A stretch of DNA of 64,000 bases from Mauremys mutica (Eukaryota > Chordata > Testudines > Geoemydidae), in the NCBI RefSeq assembly GCF_020497125.1, contig NC_059077.1:24498840-24562839 (forward strand). The letters are read 5' to 3'. Positions 34,179 through 46,417 of the stretch are shown piece by piece (within the stretch, counting starts at the first letter, position 1; every line of letters begins with the position of its first letter). Below the pieces are notes generated by a model. The model did no database searches. It was given only the letters and a program-made list of their open reading frames with translations, and was not told the origin of the DNA. A program made the translations under genes and the position numbers.

Positions 34179-35729
34179 GGTAACAAACTGTTAGAATTTC
34201 CTGAAAAGCTATGCCCTTCAAACAAATACGTAACAGCTGATGTGGGTTCATTCTGCTGTCACTCAGTCTTTGTAGTCTTAAAAGAAACACAAACACAAAA
34301 AAAACCCCAACACCCATGATTCAGGAAGTATTTGTGACTTCACTGAGGAAGTTATGTCTCTGAATGCTGAGTATTAATCTTGGATCTAATCCTCTAGAAT
34401 AGCCTATTAGTATCAGGCAGGATGTTTAAATACTTTCCAATTTCCCTCTTAACAGGATTATCTATCAAGATTACATTTTATAACTTTCATTATTCACTCT
34501 GGTGATGAACCTGCCTTCCTCTCCTATTATGAATGACTTGCAAATATCCGGCCTGGTCAGCAATGATCAGCAATTTGTCATTTCGTTGGGCGCAGATGGC
34601 AGTAATGTCTGCAATCAGAAATTCCTTTGCAAAAGCTCCTGACAGTAGCATGTTGTCTTAGTCAAGGGCTGATGTGGATATGGTAGGCCACTTACCATTT
34701 AAATAAATATAAAGGTTTTTAAGATGTCATTTAATTTTACACAACTATAGGGGAATGCATGATATGTATACGCTTGTACCACACCATACCATTGAAAATA
34801 AAAATCAAACATTGATGTAACATCTGTGAAGAACGTGTTATTTCTGCTGTTACTATGGCAGTTCATAGGTGCTACTTCTGCACCCTGTTTTTTTTCCCAC
34901 AGCTTATATGTCACCCTAACCATATCTCCAGAGCAATAGAAATGTCCAGGAGGCACTTAGTACATGCAAAACATTTAATGACATCCCTAACACAATGCCA
35001 TGGTACCCACAGGGAAGGCATCAAGCAAACAGTCAAATGTTAGTGTTTTATAAAATAAAAAAGTGTGGAAAAATAAGCTAGCATTGCCAAAGTGCAAACA
35101 CACACAAAGGGCAGACGACTTACTCCAAAAATATTTGTGGGCTCAAAAATTTGGGTGCAATTATTTAAGGTGCAAACCAGACTGGATTTAGGCATGGATG
35201 AAAACCTCCATGTTCTTGCACTGAATTTCCTTCATTAGGATGTTAAATCCCAATTAAATGAATGGCAAAATAGAGGATTAATTTTTAAATATACAGATAA
35301 ACAAGAGACATAATAATGTTAATAGTCCCTTCAGGCCACCTGCTGAGCCATTAGGCTGAGTTGTGCCTTTGGATGCAACTACTTCTGAAGTTTGTTGCAC
35401 CTGTGGAAGTGGAGACAGAATTGAGTACTGAGGACGAGTCTCATGTTCATGAAGTCTCCTTTACAACACTCTCTGGCAATGAAAAGGCCGTTACCTACAT
35501 GAGAATCTGGCTCACAGTGTAGTTCTAATTATTATTTACCATGCTTTATTTTCCTACTATCCTGACATAGACACACTCAACTTCCTGTTAAGGATTCTGG
35601 GTTGTGTAGTCCAATATGCACTGTCCTGTGCTGAAGATATACTACTGGGAAGTTATGTGGTACTTGTATAGTTTCTGTGACAAGATATACAAACCCTATA
35701 CTAGCATGGAAGGTTGGGCTAGAGGGTTC
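34179..35729. other. no gene recognised
   Basis: Unassigned AT-leaning sequence. Short ORFs only. Confidence 0.45.
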
Positions 35730-37059
35730 TGTGATGTTGTATGGAATCTGGGGGACACTTTAGGATATTATGAACACCAATATTGTAAAATTGCAATGAG
35801 TTATACCAGATGTACCATGTAAGGTACCTGCAGAAATATTATAATTTGCTAAATATGACAATCTTGTTCATATGTTTATATCACCTTTATATTATGGGTT
35901 AAGATATGCATGTATGTCTGTATTTCAAAACTTGTGCTATGCTTCTGGGTGACACCCCCAGACAGTTTGGCATCAGCACTGCCTAGCCCAGTGGTCCCCA
36001 ACCTTTTTTGTCTGGCAGGTGCCAGACGACGAGCCATGGAGGACCGTGGCAGCAGATGATCATCCGCCAAAATGCTGCTGACAAGCAGAGTCATCCAGAG
36101 GCGTTGCCGCTGAAATGCCGCCAAAATTCAGCAGCATTCTGGTGGATGCTCATCCACCAGCCAGTACGTGGGCGCACTTAGATGCCCCAGTGGGTGCCAT
36201 GGTGCCTGTGGGCACCGTGTTGGGGACCCCTGACCTAGCCTGCTTGATGGCCCATTAAGAACCATCAGCTATACAATTGACCCATTGAGAAAAGGCAAGG
36301 GATACACCTTATGACTCAGCCAGACATGCAGAGGCATGCCTACGGACAGAACTCTAAGGCTTCCAAGCCATGTGTTTGAAACAAAGGAAGCACAAGCTGT
36401 CTGGCAAAAGACTATAAAAGGCAGCAGTATCTTTTCCATTTTGTCTTCATTCCTGCTTCTTATCTCTGGAGTAACCTTTCTACAAATGAAGCTCTGAACA
36501 AAGGACTGAATGACCCATCCAAGCTCTGGATGTATTCCAGGGGGACTTTCATGCCAGCAAACTCACCAATACTGCTAGGAACCTGATATATGGACTTTGA
36601 AGTCTTTGTATGTATGTGACTCTTTTGCCATTTAGCATCTCTCTTCTTGTTCTCTCTTTTCTTTAGAATAAACCTTTGATTTTAGACACTAAAAAATTGG
36701 CTGGAAGCATGGTATTTTGGTGATCCAAACCTATACTGACCTGGTAATGTGGCTGATCCTTTGGGGTCAGAAGAACATTTTGTATATGTGAGCATAGTTG
36801 TTTAAATAACTTCTCACTATACTGGACCTGTGCGCTAAATGGGAGCCAGAGAACAGGAATGCAATAAAGAGGGCTGTGTGATTTCTTGATAACCAGTGAG
36901 GGGGTGGAGGAGGAGGATCAGAAGCACAGTTGGTGACTGGTTGAGGAGTTTAACTTCAGTGTTACTTGCCAGTCTTGGGAGTAATCTGCTCTCCCTTTTT
37001 CAGCCTGCCCTGACCTTGACATTTCCAGTCAGGGCTGCCCCAGACACCACCGGGTCACA
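35730..37059 (+). mobile_element. LTR-like retroelement sequence, boundaries uncertain
   Basis: Begins TGTGATGTTG and may end at GGGTCACA (37059), giving TGTGA/TCACA ends. It carries an 'actataaaaggcagc' TATA box at about 36412 and 'gaataaacctttga' polyadenylation signal at about 36665, the U3-R order expected of an LTR. No matching 5-bp target duplication was found. It is interrupted by a hAT MITE at 35989-36232. The stretch may combine two elements. Confidence 0.45.
35989..36232. mobile_element. hAT MITE (CAGTGGTCCCCAAC ends)
   Basis: 244 bp from 'cagtggtccccaac' to 'gttggggacccctg', inverted repeats with one mismatch in 14. Flanked by GCCTAGCC and ACCTAGCC (7 of 8). The ends are those of a widespread hAT-Charlie-type family. 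It interrupts an LTR-like sequence and is younger than it. Confidence 0.9.
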
Positions 37060-37600
37060 TGGGCCTACCCCTCCGCACTTGAAAATCATGCTAGGACTAG
37101 AGTAGGAGTTCAAAGGAGAAAACTCCACTCAGCTGGGGACAAGCTGGGAGGGGCATAGGCTGTTGTGCTCCCAGAAAGCAGTCCAACAACCAATAGGGCC
37201 TCTGCCCTTGTAGAAAGGAAAAACACGGATCCTCTGGCCTGAGAAGGGGAAAGACATTACAATTTCTACTAGAGAGCCAAGAGACTCTGATGTGGACTGT
37301 GATACTTCCAAGACCTGCTGAAGTCAGAAGCCCACTATCCTGACAGAAGCTACCTACAGGTTTTTTCTTTCTTTCCCTGATGCTTTTATTTAACCTTGTT
37401 TGCCGACTGTGGACTGTTTTGTTTGTTTCACCCGGGACCCCGAGAAGGGAAGAAACATCCAGGAGGCTTTGGCTGGAGGGCTGAGTGCCTGCTCCTCTAG
37501 AAGACTGACACACCCTTCAGTGCCTTTGGGGCAGTGACAATGAGCCCTGCACACTTGTGTTTGCCTGTAGCTCCTGATGGGGGTGCTCTCCCAAGGACAG
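37060..37600 (+). repeat. unclassified interspersed repeat-like sequence
   Basis: Contains 'tgtggactgttttgtttgtt', 'cacccgggaccccgagaagg' and 'gctctcccaaggacagattt', ending 'gtgaca'. I recall this combination from reptile LTR-type repeats but cannot place the ends. The - strand ORF of 138 codons at 37097-37513 has no domain. Confidence 0.3.
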
Positions 37601-37604
37601 ATTT

Positions 37605-37940
37605 GTGACAGTATCCTGAAAGAGGACTGGTTGGGAATTCAGCAAAACTTTTTTGCAAGAAATTTTGACTTTAAAATATCTACAAAAATTATCAGTTTTC
37701 AAAATATACCTGACATTTTAAATGAAAATATCTGTTTTTTTCTGTTCAAAATTACTATAGACATTTAAGCTAATTATATTTTTAAAAAATTTAAATGGTT
37801 GAAATCAAAACAAAACTTTGATTGCCCTGAGTCAGTTTTATTTTTTTCAGATTTTGGTTCACAATTTCAGATTTTTTTTTGTCTCAGTTTCAAGTGAGAA
37901 TTTTTTTTTTTTTTTTGATACATCAAATTTTCAGAGGACA
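37605..37940. repeat. AT-rich repeat, family member 1 of 3
   Basis: Long A and T runs with 'tttgaaatcaaaac'-like and 'ttaaatggttgaaatcaaaa' phrases. Segments at 47826-48130 and 52075-52495 share this character ('aaaatggtcaaaatcaaaac' at about 52328). Probably old palindromic repeats. Confidence 0.4.
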
Positions 37941-40325
37941 GGAAAACTATTTCCTTCCCACTTCAAGTGTCCTAATGGGATCTTTATCAATTTGAGATAT
38001 TTATATTTAGTGCAAGCTCCAGATTCCATTTTTAATATTGGCCAGTCACTAATCTTGTAGCTACTTCTCATTGCATTCCAGTATCAATCTAGAAAATCTC
38101 TTTTCTTCATTGATTTCTAGTGTCACAAATAAGACTTTCAGAAGCCTTCCTTTGTAAATTTAAGAGCCTCAACCAAGAACTCTGTTTTTGCATAATCATA
38201 AGAGCTTTGTCTTCCTGCTATATTCACAATTTTGCTTTTGTATTTCTTTGCAATTTGTGCTGATAGTTCTCCAAAATGGTTAATTTATTGCTTTTATCAC
38301 ACATCATTCCTTCAGTTTGACACCTTATTGTTAAATTGTGTTTACCGCCATCTTTATTAAAAACACATCTCTACTATTTATTTATCCTTGTATTCTGTCT
38401 TTATGCTTTGGTGTGCATTTTTAATTAGATGCATTTTTGTTCTCTTTTGGCTTGCTCACACTGTTTGTTTTCACTAGCTCTGCAAATAACTACTGTTCTT
38501 TGCAAATTCATGTCCATTTCTTCCAATAACTTGCTTTGACCTGGTTATCAATAATACCACAACTTATTTGGTCTCATTAGTCCATCTATTATCTGTCCCA
38601 GTTCTCATAACTTTTCATTATTACACAATCCTATAACTCAATGGTCTCACCTGACAGATGGTTCCTAGCTTAGTGAGGTTTTGTATATATAACCATATGG
38701 ATGATTTCATCCTCTGCACTTTCTGTGCAATCCCACTTTTTTTCAGGAAACCGACTGAGGGATTCAGGTAGCTTCATTTGCTTAATTATTGACAAAATAG
38801 TCTTCTTAGGAGATGTAATAAGGATGAGACAAATCCTGATAAGAGTGACTATTTCCTAGTCACAGTCAACTCTCATGATTTGATCATGAGTTGTAATACT
38901 TGGTGTTTTTTCTTAAAACCCTGGACTCATGTGAAGACCTCAGAATCTCAAGGGTTTGGATTGTTTGTTGTTTTTTTTAAACAAAAAGTGTTTCTAGCCC
39001 TCATGGTGGTTGGAGAAAAGCTTGCAATTGTGAACTCAAGTTGCAAAAGCCAGCAGTTAAATAAAACACCCTAAATGTATTTTTAGAATAATGATTTTTA
39101 AGCCAATCTTATGATTCTTCAGGCATCCATCATGATTGCTGAACATTTTGGGGTTGGCAAATGGCATGGGTCAGGATTACAAAAAAAATGACATAATGGG
39201 TTAATATCTACTTTTACTACACTGACTATTGTTATACTTGCTTGCCAGCACTGCTGCATAGGAGACAGCAATAAAGCTGCAGCTAATGCTCCCTGAGGGA
39301 AGCACTAACACTGCTGGTACCTATTTTAATGCTCACTATCTTAGACACACATGCTGTCTCTGTGCAAAAGCAAGCAGTGGGAGTCAGCACTAGGAGAAGC
39401 ACAAGATGCATCTTTTCTAAAGGGATAGTGTGGGCCACTAGTTAGCACATTACCTTGGCACTCTTCTACGTGCTATGCATACTCCTTCACCATCCAAGGG
39501 TAATGTTTCCAGTCACTGCCATTCAGGCAACTTACCTCTTTCTAACATAGCTCTGGCTCTAGGAGGCTTAATTGATCCCATCATATGTATAGACAAATGA
39601 CCTCTGATTGCATTCCTGAACCAATGTTGCATATGTATAGCTATTCTAACTGCAGTAATCAATAAATACAATTTAGAAGACTTATTCTAGCCATTATTAC
39701 TCATCTGAAATGTTCAGTGATACAATCATTGTTTCCACAATGAATGTAGTTTATTTTCTCAGTATTAATTTTAGAATTAGAGATGTAACATCTGTAATGA
39801 TTATTGCTTTCTCTGACAGTGGAATTAATATTTCATTAAAATAAGGGTTATTTCTAGTACAGTTGCAATTACTGTAATATAAATTAAACATTTTGATAGT
39901 TTAGTTTTTGATTATATGACAAAAATGTATTTTACAAGTGTCTGCTTTCCTTCTCTCTTTTACATACTTGCTAAAATAATCAAAAGAGAACTAGGTGAGT
40001 TATTTCAGCAGCACCTTCTAACAGACAATGAAAAGCACAATCCCTTGCATATTAACAGTATATTTCCCCTGAAGACATCAAAACTTTACAACTTTATCTA
40101 AGCAGAGTCAGGATGAGCTCTACCCTGACATCTGGTGGTAAATTATGGTGAGTGTGGAAATCCCCCAACAATCCCTCAAGCTCTTCACCAGAAGCAAGTT
40201 CCCCACAGACAAGGGCACACCAACTCAAAGCAGCACCAGACCCTGCCAGAACAACTGAGGCAAAACCTGCAAACCTATCTCTACTTCTACAATGATCAAC
40301 ACTCCCCACAACACACATTTCATGG
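37941..40325. other. no gene recognised
   Basis: AT-rich unassigned sequence. ORFs at 38880-39074 and 39916-40101 have no recognisable domains. Confidence 0.45.
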
Positions 40326-40330
40326 GTCCT

Positions 40331-40980
40331 TGTAGCGGTGCAGGACTCATCCCTGCGGCACCTCCTGCTGGAGGTCAGGGAATTAGCATTTCCAGTCTCC
40401 GGAACACCCTCTGCAGGCTGGTGTCCCGCTGCTGCTTGGTCCCCATGTCTCTCTCAGGACTCCAGTGCCCCATTATCTGGGATGCTGCCCCCTGACAGTA
40501 CACTCCTCAGTCTCAGGGTCTCCCCTCTCCAGGGAGCCCCCACCCCCTATCCCCACCTCACCTCAGTTGTAGGCTACTGTCAGTCACCAACTAACCTCTG
40601 CTCCCTAGGGCAGACTGCAGTATAAGCCACTCATCACAGGCAAGGGGGCAAGGGACCTGCTGCCTTTCTCTGCAACCCAGTATCTCTATGGGGCCTTGAA
40701 CAAGGCCCTGCCTCCTGGGGAGTTGCCAGCCTGGAGCTCCCCAGCCCTGCTTCACTCCCAGTACCCTTTCTGCAGGCAGCCAGGCCCTGCTCTCTTCTAG
40801 CCTGGAGAGAGACTCTCTTGGGCCTCTGGCTCACAGCCTTTTTATACAGGCCAGCTGGTGTCTGATTGGGGCATGGCCCAGCTGTGGCTGCTTCCCCAAT
40901 CAGCCGTCCCCAGCCACAGCCCTCTCCAGGGCTGCTTTTAACCCCTTCTATTTTAGGAGCTGGGAAGCCACCCTGCTACA
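40331..40980 (-). mobile_element. solo LTR, perfect 5-bp duplication (reverse orientation)
   Basis: 650 bp with TGTAGC...GCTACA ends, flanked by GTCCT at 40326-40330 and 40981-40985. On the - strand a 'gtataaaaagg' TATA box lies at about 40848, with 'tgtagcagggtggcttcc' as the 5' end. It is the same family as 42221-42904: both share 'tgtagcagggtgg', 'gtactggga', 'cagcctgcagagggtg' and 'caggaggt/caccgcaggg'. No coding interior. ORFs inside are compositional. Confidence 0.92.
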
Positions 40981-41451
40981 GTCCTATACATGCCTATCAC
41001 AATATGTGGTATACCTCATCCAGTGCACTAAATTTCTGCAGCTATGTGGGTGGAGGTGGATTAACTATGCAAAAGGGAGAAGCTCTCTCTCATTATCTTA
41101 GAGCATCTTCATTAGAGCTGCATTGGTGCAGCTGGTCCGATGAAGCATTTAAAGCATACAGCTGCCCTGAGTTAGTTTCCCAGACCTGAAGGAGAGCCCT
41201 GTGTAAGCTCGAAAACTTACCTTTCACCAACAGAAGTCAGTCCAATACAAGATATTACCTCACACACCTTGTCCAATATCACACAGGTACATGGCAGAGC
41301 AAGGGACAGAACTTGAGCTGATTGAAACATTTCTGACTAAATGAAATTTCACTTTAATATGCTGTTTCATCAAAGTCATAATGTTTCACAGAGAGATACT
41401 CATTTCCACAAAATCTTCCTCGGGCTGGGGATGGGAGAGAAGGAGAGATTC

Positions 41452-41545
41452 CCTCACTCTATAGCCTGGTGGTTAGGGGTCCTGGCCAGCTGTAAGTCCC
41501 TACTCTGCTTGATTCAAATGGAAAACTCACACACATGCTCTTCCT
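41452..41545 (+). repeat. tRNA-like repeat fragment, copy 1
   Basis: 'tagcctggtggttaggggtc', then 'agtccctactctgcttgatt' and 'caaatgg'. The order recalls a tRNA-derived SINE head with an A box near 'tggttagg' and a decayed B box. The same phrase order occurs at 53985-54089. No tRNA fold was verified. Confidence 0.4.
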
Positions 41546-41769
41546 GAATAGCTCAGGTTTTGAACTGAAAAAGGACACTTCAACACATTTCTGTTTTTAC
41601 AAAAATGTTCAAAAGGTTTTGTTTTATTCCAGTGGGGAACAAAAACTAAGTCTGAAACCTTGAAATTTGCCACAAAATAGAATTGTCATCTTCTAGTCAG
41701 CTCTCTACAGAACCTTTCCTCAGGCAGCGTTAAGGTAAGAGAGGGCGTGTTTTGTTGGCATGCCTCAGA

Positions 41770-41885
41770 TTCATAGATTTATTTTTTAAGCTAAAGGGAT
41801 CATTATGATAATCTAGTCTGACTTCCTGTATAACATGGGCCATCAAATTTCAGCCACTAATTTCTGCATCAAGTATATAAGTTCT
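41770..41885 (-). repeat. CR1 3' end, reverse orientation
   Basis: 'attcatagatttattttt', then 'agggatcattatgataatct' and 'agtctgacttcctgtataac'. This is the inverse of the usual CR1 terminus ('...agactagatgatcacaatgg...tctatgaa'). Short 5'-truncated copy. Confidence 0.75.
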
Positions 41886-41924
41886 GATTGCACTAAGCAT
41901 ATGACTTCCATATTAATAAATGTA

Positions 41925-41990
41925 TAGCACCCATAGAAAACAAATAAAAGATGGGGCCCTCTGCTCTAAAGAATGTATAGTCTAAATGAT
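41925..41990 (-). repeat. L2/MIR-like 3' tail, reverse orientation
   Basis: On the - strand: 'actatacattctttagagca', 'gggccccatctttt', 'tctatgggtgctatac'. Diverged member of the tail repeat seen at 15293 and 62228. Confidence 0.4.
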
Positions 41991-42220
41991 GGATTTAACA
42001 GGCTAGGAAGGACATTGTATTTACAGGAGGGGGAGATCAGAAACAGATTATAGGTCTATGATTACAAATTTAGGCAACCATTTATGCACATATTTAATTT
42101 TACACATTGTAACTAATCCTGTTCTCAATGGGATTAGTCATACCATGCAAAGTTAAGCAAGTGTACATAAGTCTTTAAAATTAGTTGGGCTCTGATTCTT
42201 TAAGCATATATATGTCAGTG

Positions 42221-42904
42221 TGTAGCAGGGTGGACCCCTGCTCCGGGGTTTTAAGGGGTTTAAAAAGTGGCCTGGCAGGGCTGAGCTGATTAGGGAAGTG
42301 GCTGCAGCTGGGGCCACGCCCCAAACTGAGGCGCAGGGCCTTATAAAAGGCAAGGAAGCCAGGAGCCCAGACAGTCTCGCTCTGGTGATAGAGAGAGATG
42401 GGCCTAGCTGCTTGGTAGATGAGACAAGGCACCTAGGGTGAAGCAGGGCTGGGGACAGGCTAAGGAGCTGGGGAGCTCTGGCCTGGAAAGCCCCAGGCTG
42501 CGGCCTAGTAGAGGGCAGAAGGTACTGGGAGGTTGCAGAGGGCAACTTAAGGTTAGGCCAAGGCAGCAGGTCCAAACCCCCTTTGCCAATGATGAGTACT
42601 GGATACTGCAGTCTGCCCCAGTGAGGGGGGGGCTAAATAGAGACTGGGCAGTAGCCACTACTGAGGCGAAGTGGGGATAGTAGGGTGGGGGGTTCCCAAG
42701 GAAGGGGAAACCCAGATAGAGTAAGAAAGGGGTTATTGCCAGGGGGCAGCACCCCAGAGAAAGGGGCACCGGGTCCGAGGAGGGACACGGGGGCCTATGA
42801 ACAGGGGGATCACCAGCCTGCAGAGGGTGCTCCAGGGCTGAACAGAGTAAATTTGGAGAGCAACCAGCAGGAGGCACCGCAGGGGTGAGTCCGACCCGTT
42901 TACA
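42221..42904 (+). mobile_element. solo LTR, perfect 5-bp duplication (forward orientation)
   Basis: 684 bp from 'tgtagcagggtgg' to 'ccgtttaca', flanked by CAGTG at 42216-42220 and 42905-42909. TATA box 'ccttataaaaggc' at about 42340. Same family as the reversed copy 1.2 kb upstream, but with its own target site, so they are two independent insertions rather than one inverted event. A 182-codon - strand ORF overlapping it is a chance ORF in GC-rich sequence. Confidence 0.92.
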
Positions 42905-42909
42905 CAGTG

Positions 42910-43683
42910 TAGCACATGAATCTGCTTGTTTTGTTTTTAAAGCGCAAAGCATTCATATTCTGTTGGTGATTCTACAGCAAGGCCAAATAGACTAATGGGG
43001 GAGGGAAAGGAGTAGAAATGCAACAGCAGCCCAGATCAAAGTTGGAGACAGTTGCTGTCTTATGTAAGACCTTGAAAGCAAGTTTGAGTTTAATGCAAAA
43101 AGGAGCTAGTAAAGTGACTCAAATGTTGTGTGTGTGTCTGAGTAGGTCAAAGCAACGCTCAAGAGAGATGTCTGTGACAGCATTAATGCTTCCCTCTTTC
43201 AATTAGCCAAGTGCATGTGACAAGATCTAAAAAACTAGAAATGGCCAGAAATTCTGACAGGACAGTTTACTGTCAGAGAATGCAGATTTGTCAAAATTGA
43301 AAAGTTTTGTGGAAACTGTTTGATTTCAACAAAGATCTTACACAACCCAGGCAGGGCTTTGACAATCTGCCTGCTAAGCACATTTCAGTCTGCCTGCCAG
43401 GTTTCCTGCCAGTTTACCCACTGGCCTGATGAGCAAATGGATGAAGATAGCTATTAGGTTCTTAACTCTTGTCATTTAACTTGCATTTATATTCCTTGTT
43501 GTATCTGCATCTCATTTTTAGTATCTCTCCCACACATTTCACTTGTTGCTTCGGTGGGTTTGTGCTTAGTTATAGGCATTGTTACTCAAAAAACAACTTG
43601 ATCATGGGTCCAAAGTAGACATATTGAGTGCATCTACACTAGCCTTTTTAACTAAAATGTCCCACCATCGCTACTCTTAGTTC
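42910..43683. other. no gene recognised
   Basis: Unassigned sequence. Confidence 0.45.
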
Positions 43684-43691
43684 AACTATAC

Positions 43692-44503
43692 CAGTGTTTC
43701 TCATATGCAGCCACCATGGCCACCTGTGGCCACCAGGAGATTTTCTTGTGGCTGCAGCCTCCTGGGTGGTGATGGGAGGGAGCGGGAGTGCAGGGAAGAA
43801 GCAGTTTGTCCCTGCCCCCCCTCTGGAGCCACAAATGCCAGGCAGCCAGGTAAGTTCCCCACCTTCCCAGGAGTGGCGGGGTGCGAGCTTCCAGCTTCAG
43901 CCCTGGATGGTGACCTGCAGGCTCTGTCTGTGTGGTGTTGGGCTCCGTTGCCCATCTGCAGAGCTTCAGGCTCTGACCTGCACTAACACACCCCCCCCGT
44001 GCCCCCATTGCTCCTGGTCCCCACTGTGTCCTCCAGCTCTGGTCCCCGGCTCCAGGGCTTTGTGGCCCCACTAGCTCCCCCACTAGCCCTCTGCCCCCGC
44101 TGCCTCTCTACTACCATCCCCATCCAGGGCTTAATTTGTCCCCCAGCTTGCCAGGGCTGAGTAAGTCAGCTGTGAAAAGTGGTATTTCTATGTTTGTTAA
44201 TATTACTTTTCACTGCCTCCCAGCTGGCTAACAAGTCTGCTGCTGTGAAAAGTGATATTTGTTAACAAAGCAGATTTACTAGCTAGCAAGTCAAAACAAG
44301 CAACCAAAACAAGCAAAAGAAACAGAAAAAGACAAGAACATCAAAGCTCCTTATTTGTGCTTCTATTCTTGTCTGCAAAAAATAACCCTACATAAACAAA
44401 TTACAATGACTTGAACATGTATATGTGTATATGTATTTGTTTTTCCTACAGTTAATTAAATATTTTGGAAAAACTGTCACACGAGTTGTTGTGAGAACCC
44501 CTG
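43692..44503. mobile_element. hAT element, non-autonomous, 812 bp
   Basis: Begins 'cagtgtttctca' and ends 'tgagaacccctg', inverted repeats with 10 of 12 matching. Flanked by AACTATAC and AGCTATAT (6 of 8), a decayed 8-bp duplication. The left half is GC-rich (43730-44150), the right half AT-rich and unrelated. ORFs of 90-130 codons on both strands in the GC-rich half have no recognisable domain. The base-composition step suggests captured or recombined sequence inside the element. Confidence 0.75.
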
Positions 44504-44749
44504 AGCTATATTATAATGTAGACCAACCACCAGTTTTAGCCACTGTCATCTAACCCTGCTCAGACATCTAGATGCCATAGTGGTAAAAATGGCTGAACCC
44601 TGTTTACACTTGCCATCCAATCATTGCTAATACTGGTGGAGCTATACCACTGGCAGTGCAGTTGTGGGAGATTTTTCACAGAAATTCACTCGTTCACTGT
44701 AGCTGTTGGGAATGTATGCAGTGAATTAAGCAGCATACCCTAGAAGAGG

Positions 44750-44965
44750 AAGAGTGGCCATCTAATTAAGGAACTGGATTGGAACCCCCTAGGGCTTTGA
44801 GTTCTATTCCTGTCTTTGACACAGGCTTCCTGTGTGGTCTTGAACAAGTCATTTAATCTCTCTGCATCTTTGAAATGGGGCTAATGATACTCCCTACCTC
44901 ATCAGGATATTATGAGGAAAAAATCATCAAAATGTGTGAGATATTAAGCTGTTTGTAGACCCTGA
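44750..44965 (-). repeat. MIR-like SINE, reverse orientation
   Basis: Phrases in MIR reverse order: 'gagttctattcctgtctttg', 'gtggtcttgaacaagtcatt', 'taatctctctgcatctttga' and 'aatggggctaatgatactcc'. The conserved core is clear despite divergence. Confidence 0.75.
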
Positions 44966-44984
44966 TTTAGTTAAGGATGTAGTT

Positions 44985-45105
44985 CAGTCTGTCCCTATTC
45001 AGGAAAGCACTTAAGGAGGTCCTTAACATTAAGCATTGAAACGAATGTGCTTAAGTTTCATTGAAGTCCTGAATATAGATGCTTCCCTGAATCAGGGTCA
45101 TAATG
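44985..45105. repeat. old palindromic repeat
   Basis: 'ctattcaggaaagcacttaa' at the left is the approximate inverse of 'gatgcttccctgaatcaggg' at the right, with 'cttaagtttcattgaagtcc' in the centre. Same type as 28275-28415. Confidence 0.55.
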
Positions 45106-45878
45106 ATGAATAGCCAATAAATAAAGTCAGTTAGCTGGTGCACAGTAACAGCTCAATGTTGCAAGGTTGCCTAAAGTTAAGCACTTTAAGTGTTTTGTTG
45201 GATCCAGGCCAGAGTGCTCTCTACTTCACAGCCTGTTGGTTTCAATCCAGTACTCATTGATGTAAATGGAACAAATCCCATTGGCTTCAGTGGGCATTGG
45301 ATGGGGCCTTAAATGATGCATGGGGGCCATGCAATGAATGATGAGGATAAAATGAAATATTGAACTGCCTTGTTAATTGAAAGCTGCAAATCTTCTGCTG
45401 AATGAGGCAGAGGTCCTGTGAAACTATAGCAAGATCATGTCATAAAAGACTGTCCACACAGGCTGGCAAAGTTAAGGTTGTGAAGGCTATCTTAACTTTA
45501 TCATTCCCTGACTTTGGGCACATCTACACTGGCAAAGTTACAGTGCCAGCAGTTACAGCGCCAGTTAGAGAGCTTAGAAGGAAAACCACTGTTGTGTGTT
45601 CACACTGACAGCTGCCTGCGCAATAGCGTGTTCACACTTGTGGCACTTGCAGCACTACTTGGAGAGGTGCACTCTAGGCAGCTATCAGAGCACTTCTTTC
45701 TCTTTTGCTGCTAAGACTTGTGGAAAGGCGGAGGGGGTCGCAGGGCATCCTGGGTCCAGTCCCAATGCCCCATGATGCATTGCTTTGCATCCCAGCAATC
45801 CCTGTGCTTCCATACAAATTTGATGCCCTCTTTCAACAGTTTGTGTACTGCACATCCTGCCTCTTTCAGGCTGCAGGA

Positions 45879-46330
45879 ATGGATCCCGAACGGCGCACCA
45901 GTATGCTGCTCGTTCTGACCAACATGTCACAAGTGGCAGTGGAGTTATTCCTTAAACTACAAAGTCAAGAAGAATGCAGCGTTGATCTCGCCATGTGTAG
46001 TAGCGATCACACGAGATTGCTTGTGGCATTCATGGAGGGGCTGACCACAGTGGAATGCCGCCTTTGGGCTCGGAAACAAGCAATGAGTGGTGAGATCACA
46101 TCGTGATGCATGTCTGGGATGATGAGCAGTGGCTGCAGAACTTTCGCATGAGGAAAGCCACATTCATGGGATTGTGTGATAAGCTCGCCCCAGCCCTGCG
46201 GTGCAAGGACATGAGAATGAGAACTGTCCTGTCATTGGAGAAGCGGGTGGCGATTGCACTGTGGAAGCTGGCTACTCCAGACTGCTACCGATCGGTTGCT
46301 AACCAGTTCGGAGTGGGAAAGCCGACCGTT
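45879..46330 (+). pseudogene. Harbinger transposase, N-terminal part only
   Basis: Start at 45879 ('MDPERRTSMLLVLTNMSQ'), just after an acceptor-like 'tgcctctttcag', as in the other copy. After a frame change near 46100 it reads 'WDDEQWLQNFRMRKATFMGL', 'LEKRVAIALWKLATPDCY' and 'SVANQFGVGKPTV'. It stops matching there: the DDE core with all three catalytic residues is absent. It therefore cannot transpose itself. Confidence 0.88.
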
Positions 46331-46417
46331 GGAGCAACAGTCCCCTCCCCCCATGTGACGGCACAGTGGCACAGGAAAGTTATCGTTAAAGGAGCAAGAA
46401 ACAAACCAGCTCTACTG

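Larger units (their letters stand above)
40986..42215. other. spacer between two opposed solo LTRs
   Basis: Holds a tRNA-like repeat (41452-41545), a CR1 3' tail (41770-41885), an L2-like tail (41925-41990) and an old palindromic repeat (42085-42170). No gene seen. Confidence 0.5.

Noticed and set aside
35730..37600. One complete LTR with target duplication
   Set aside because: TATA and polyadenylation signals are present, but no candidate boundary pair had matching 5-bp flanks, so it is only reported as LTR-like.
42404..42952. 182-codon ORF on -
   Set aside because: Crosses the boundary of a solo LTR and has no domain; a GC-rich chance ORF.
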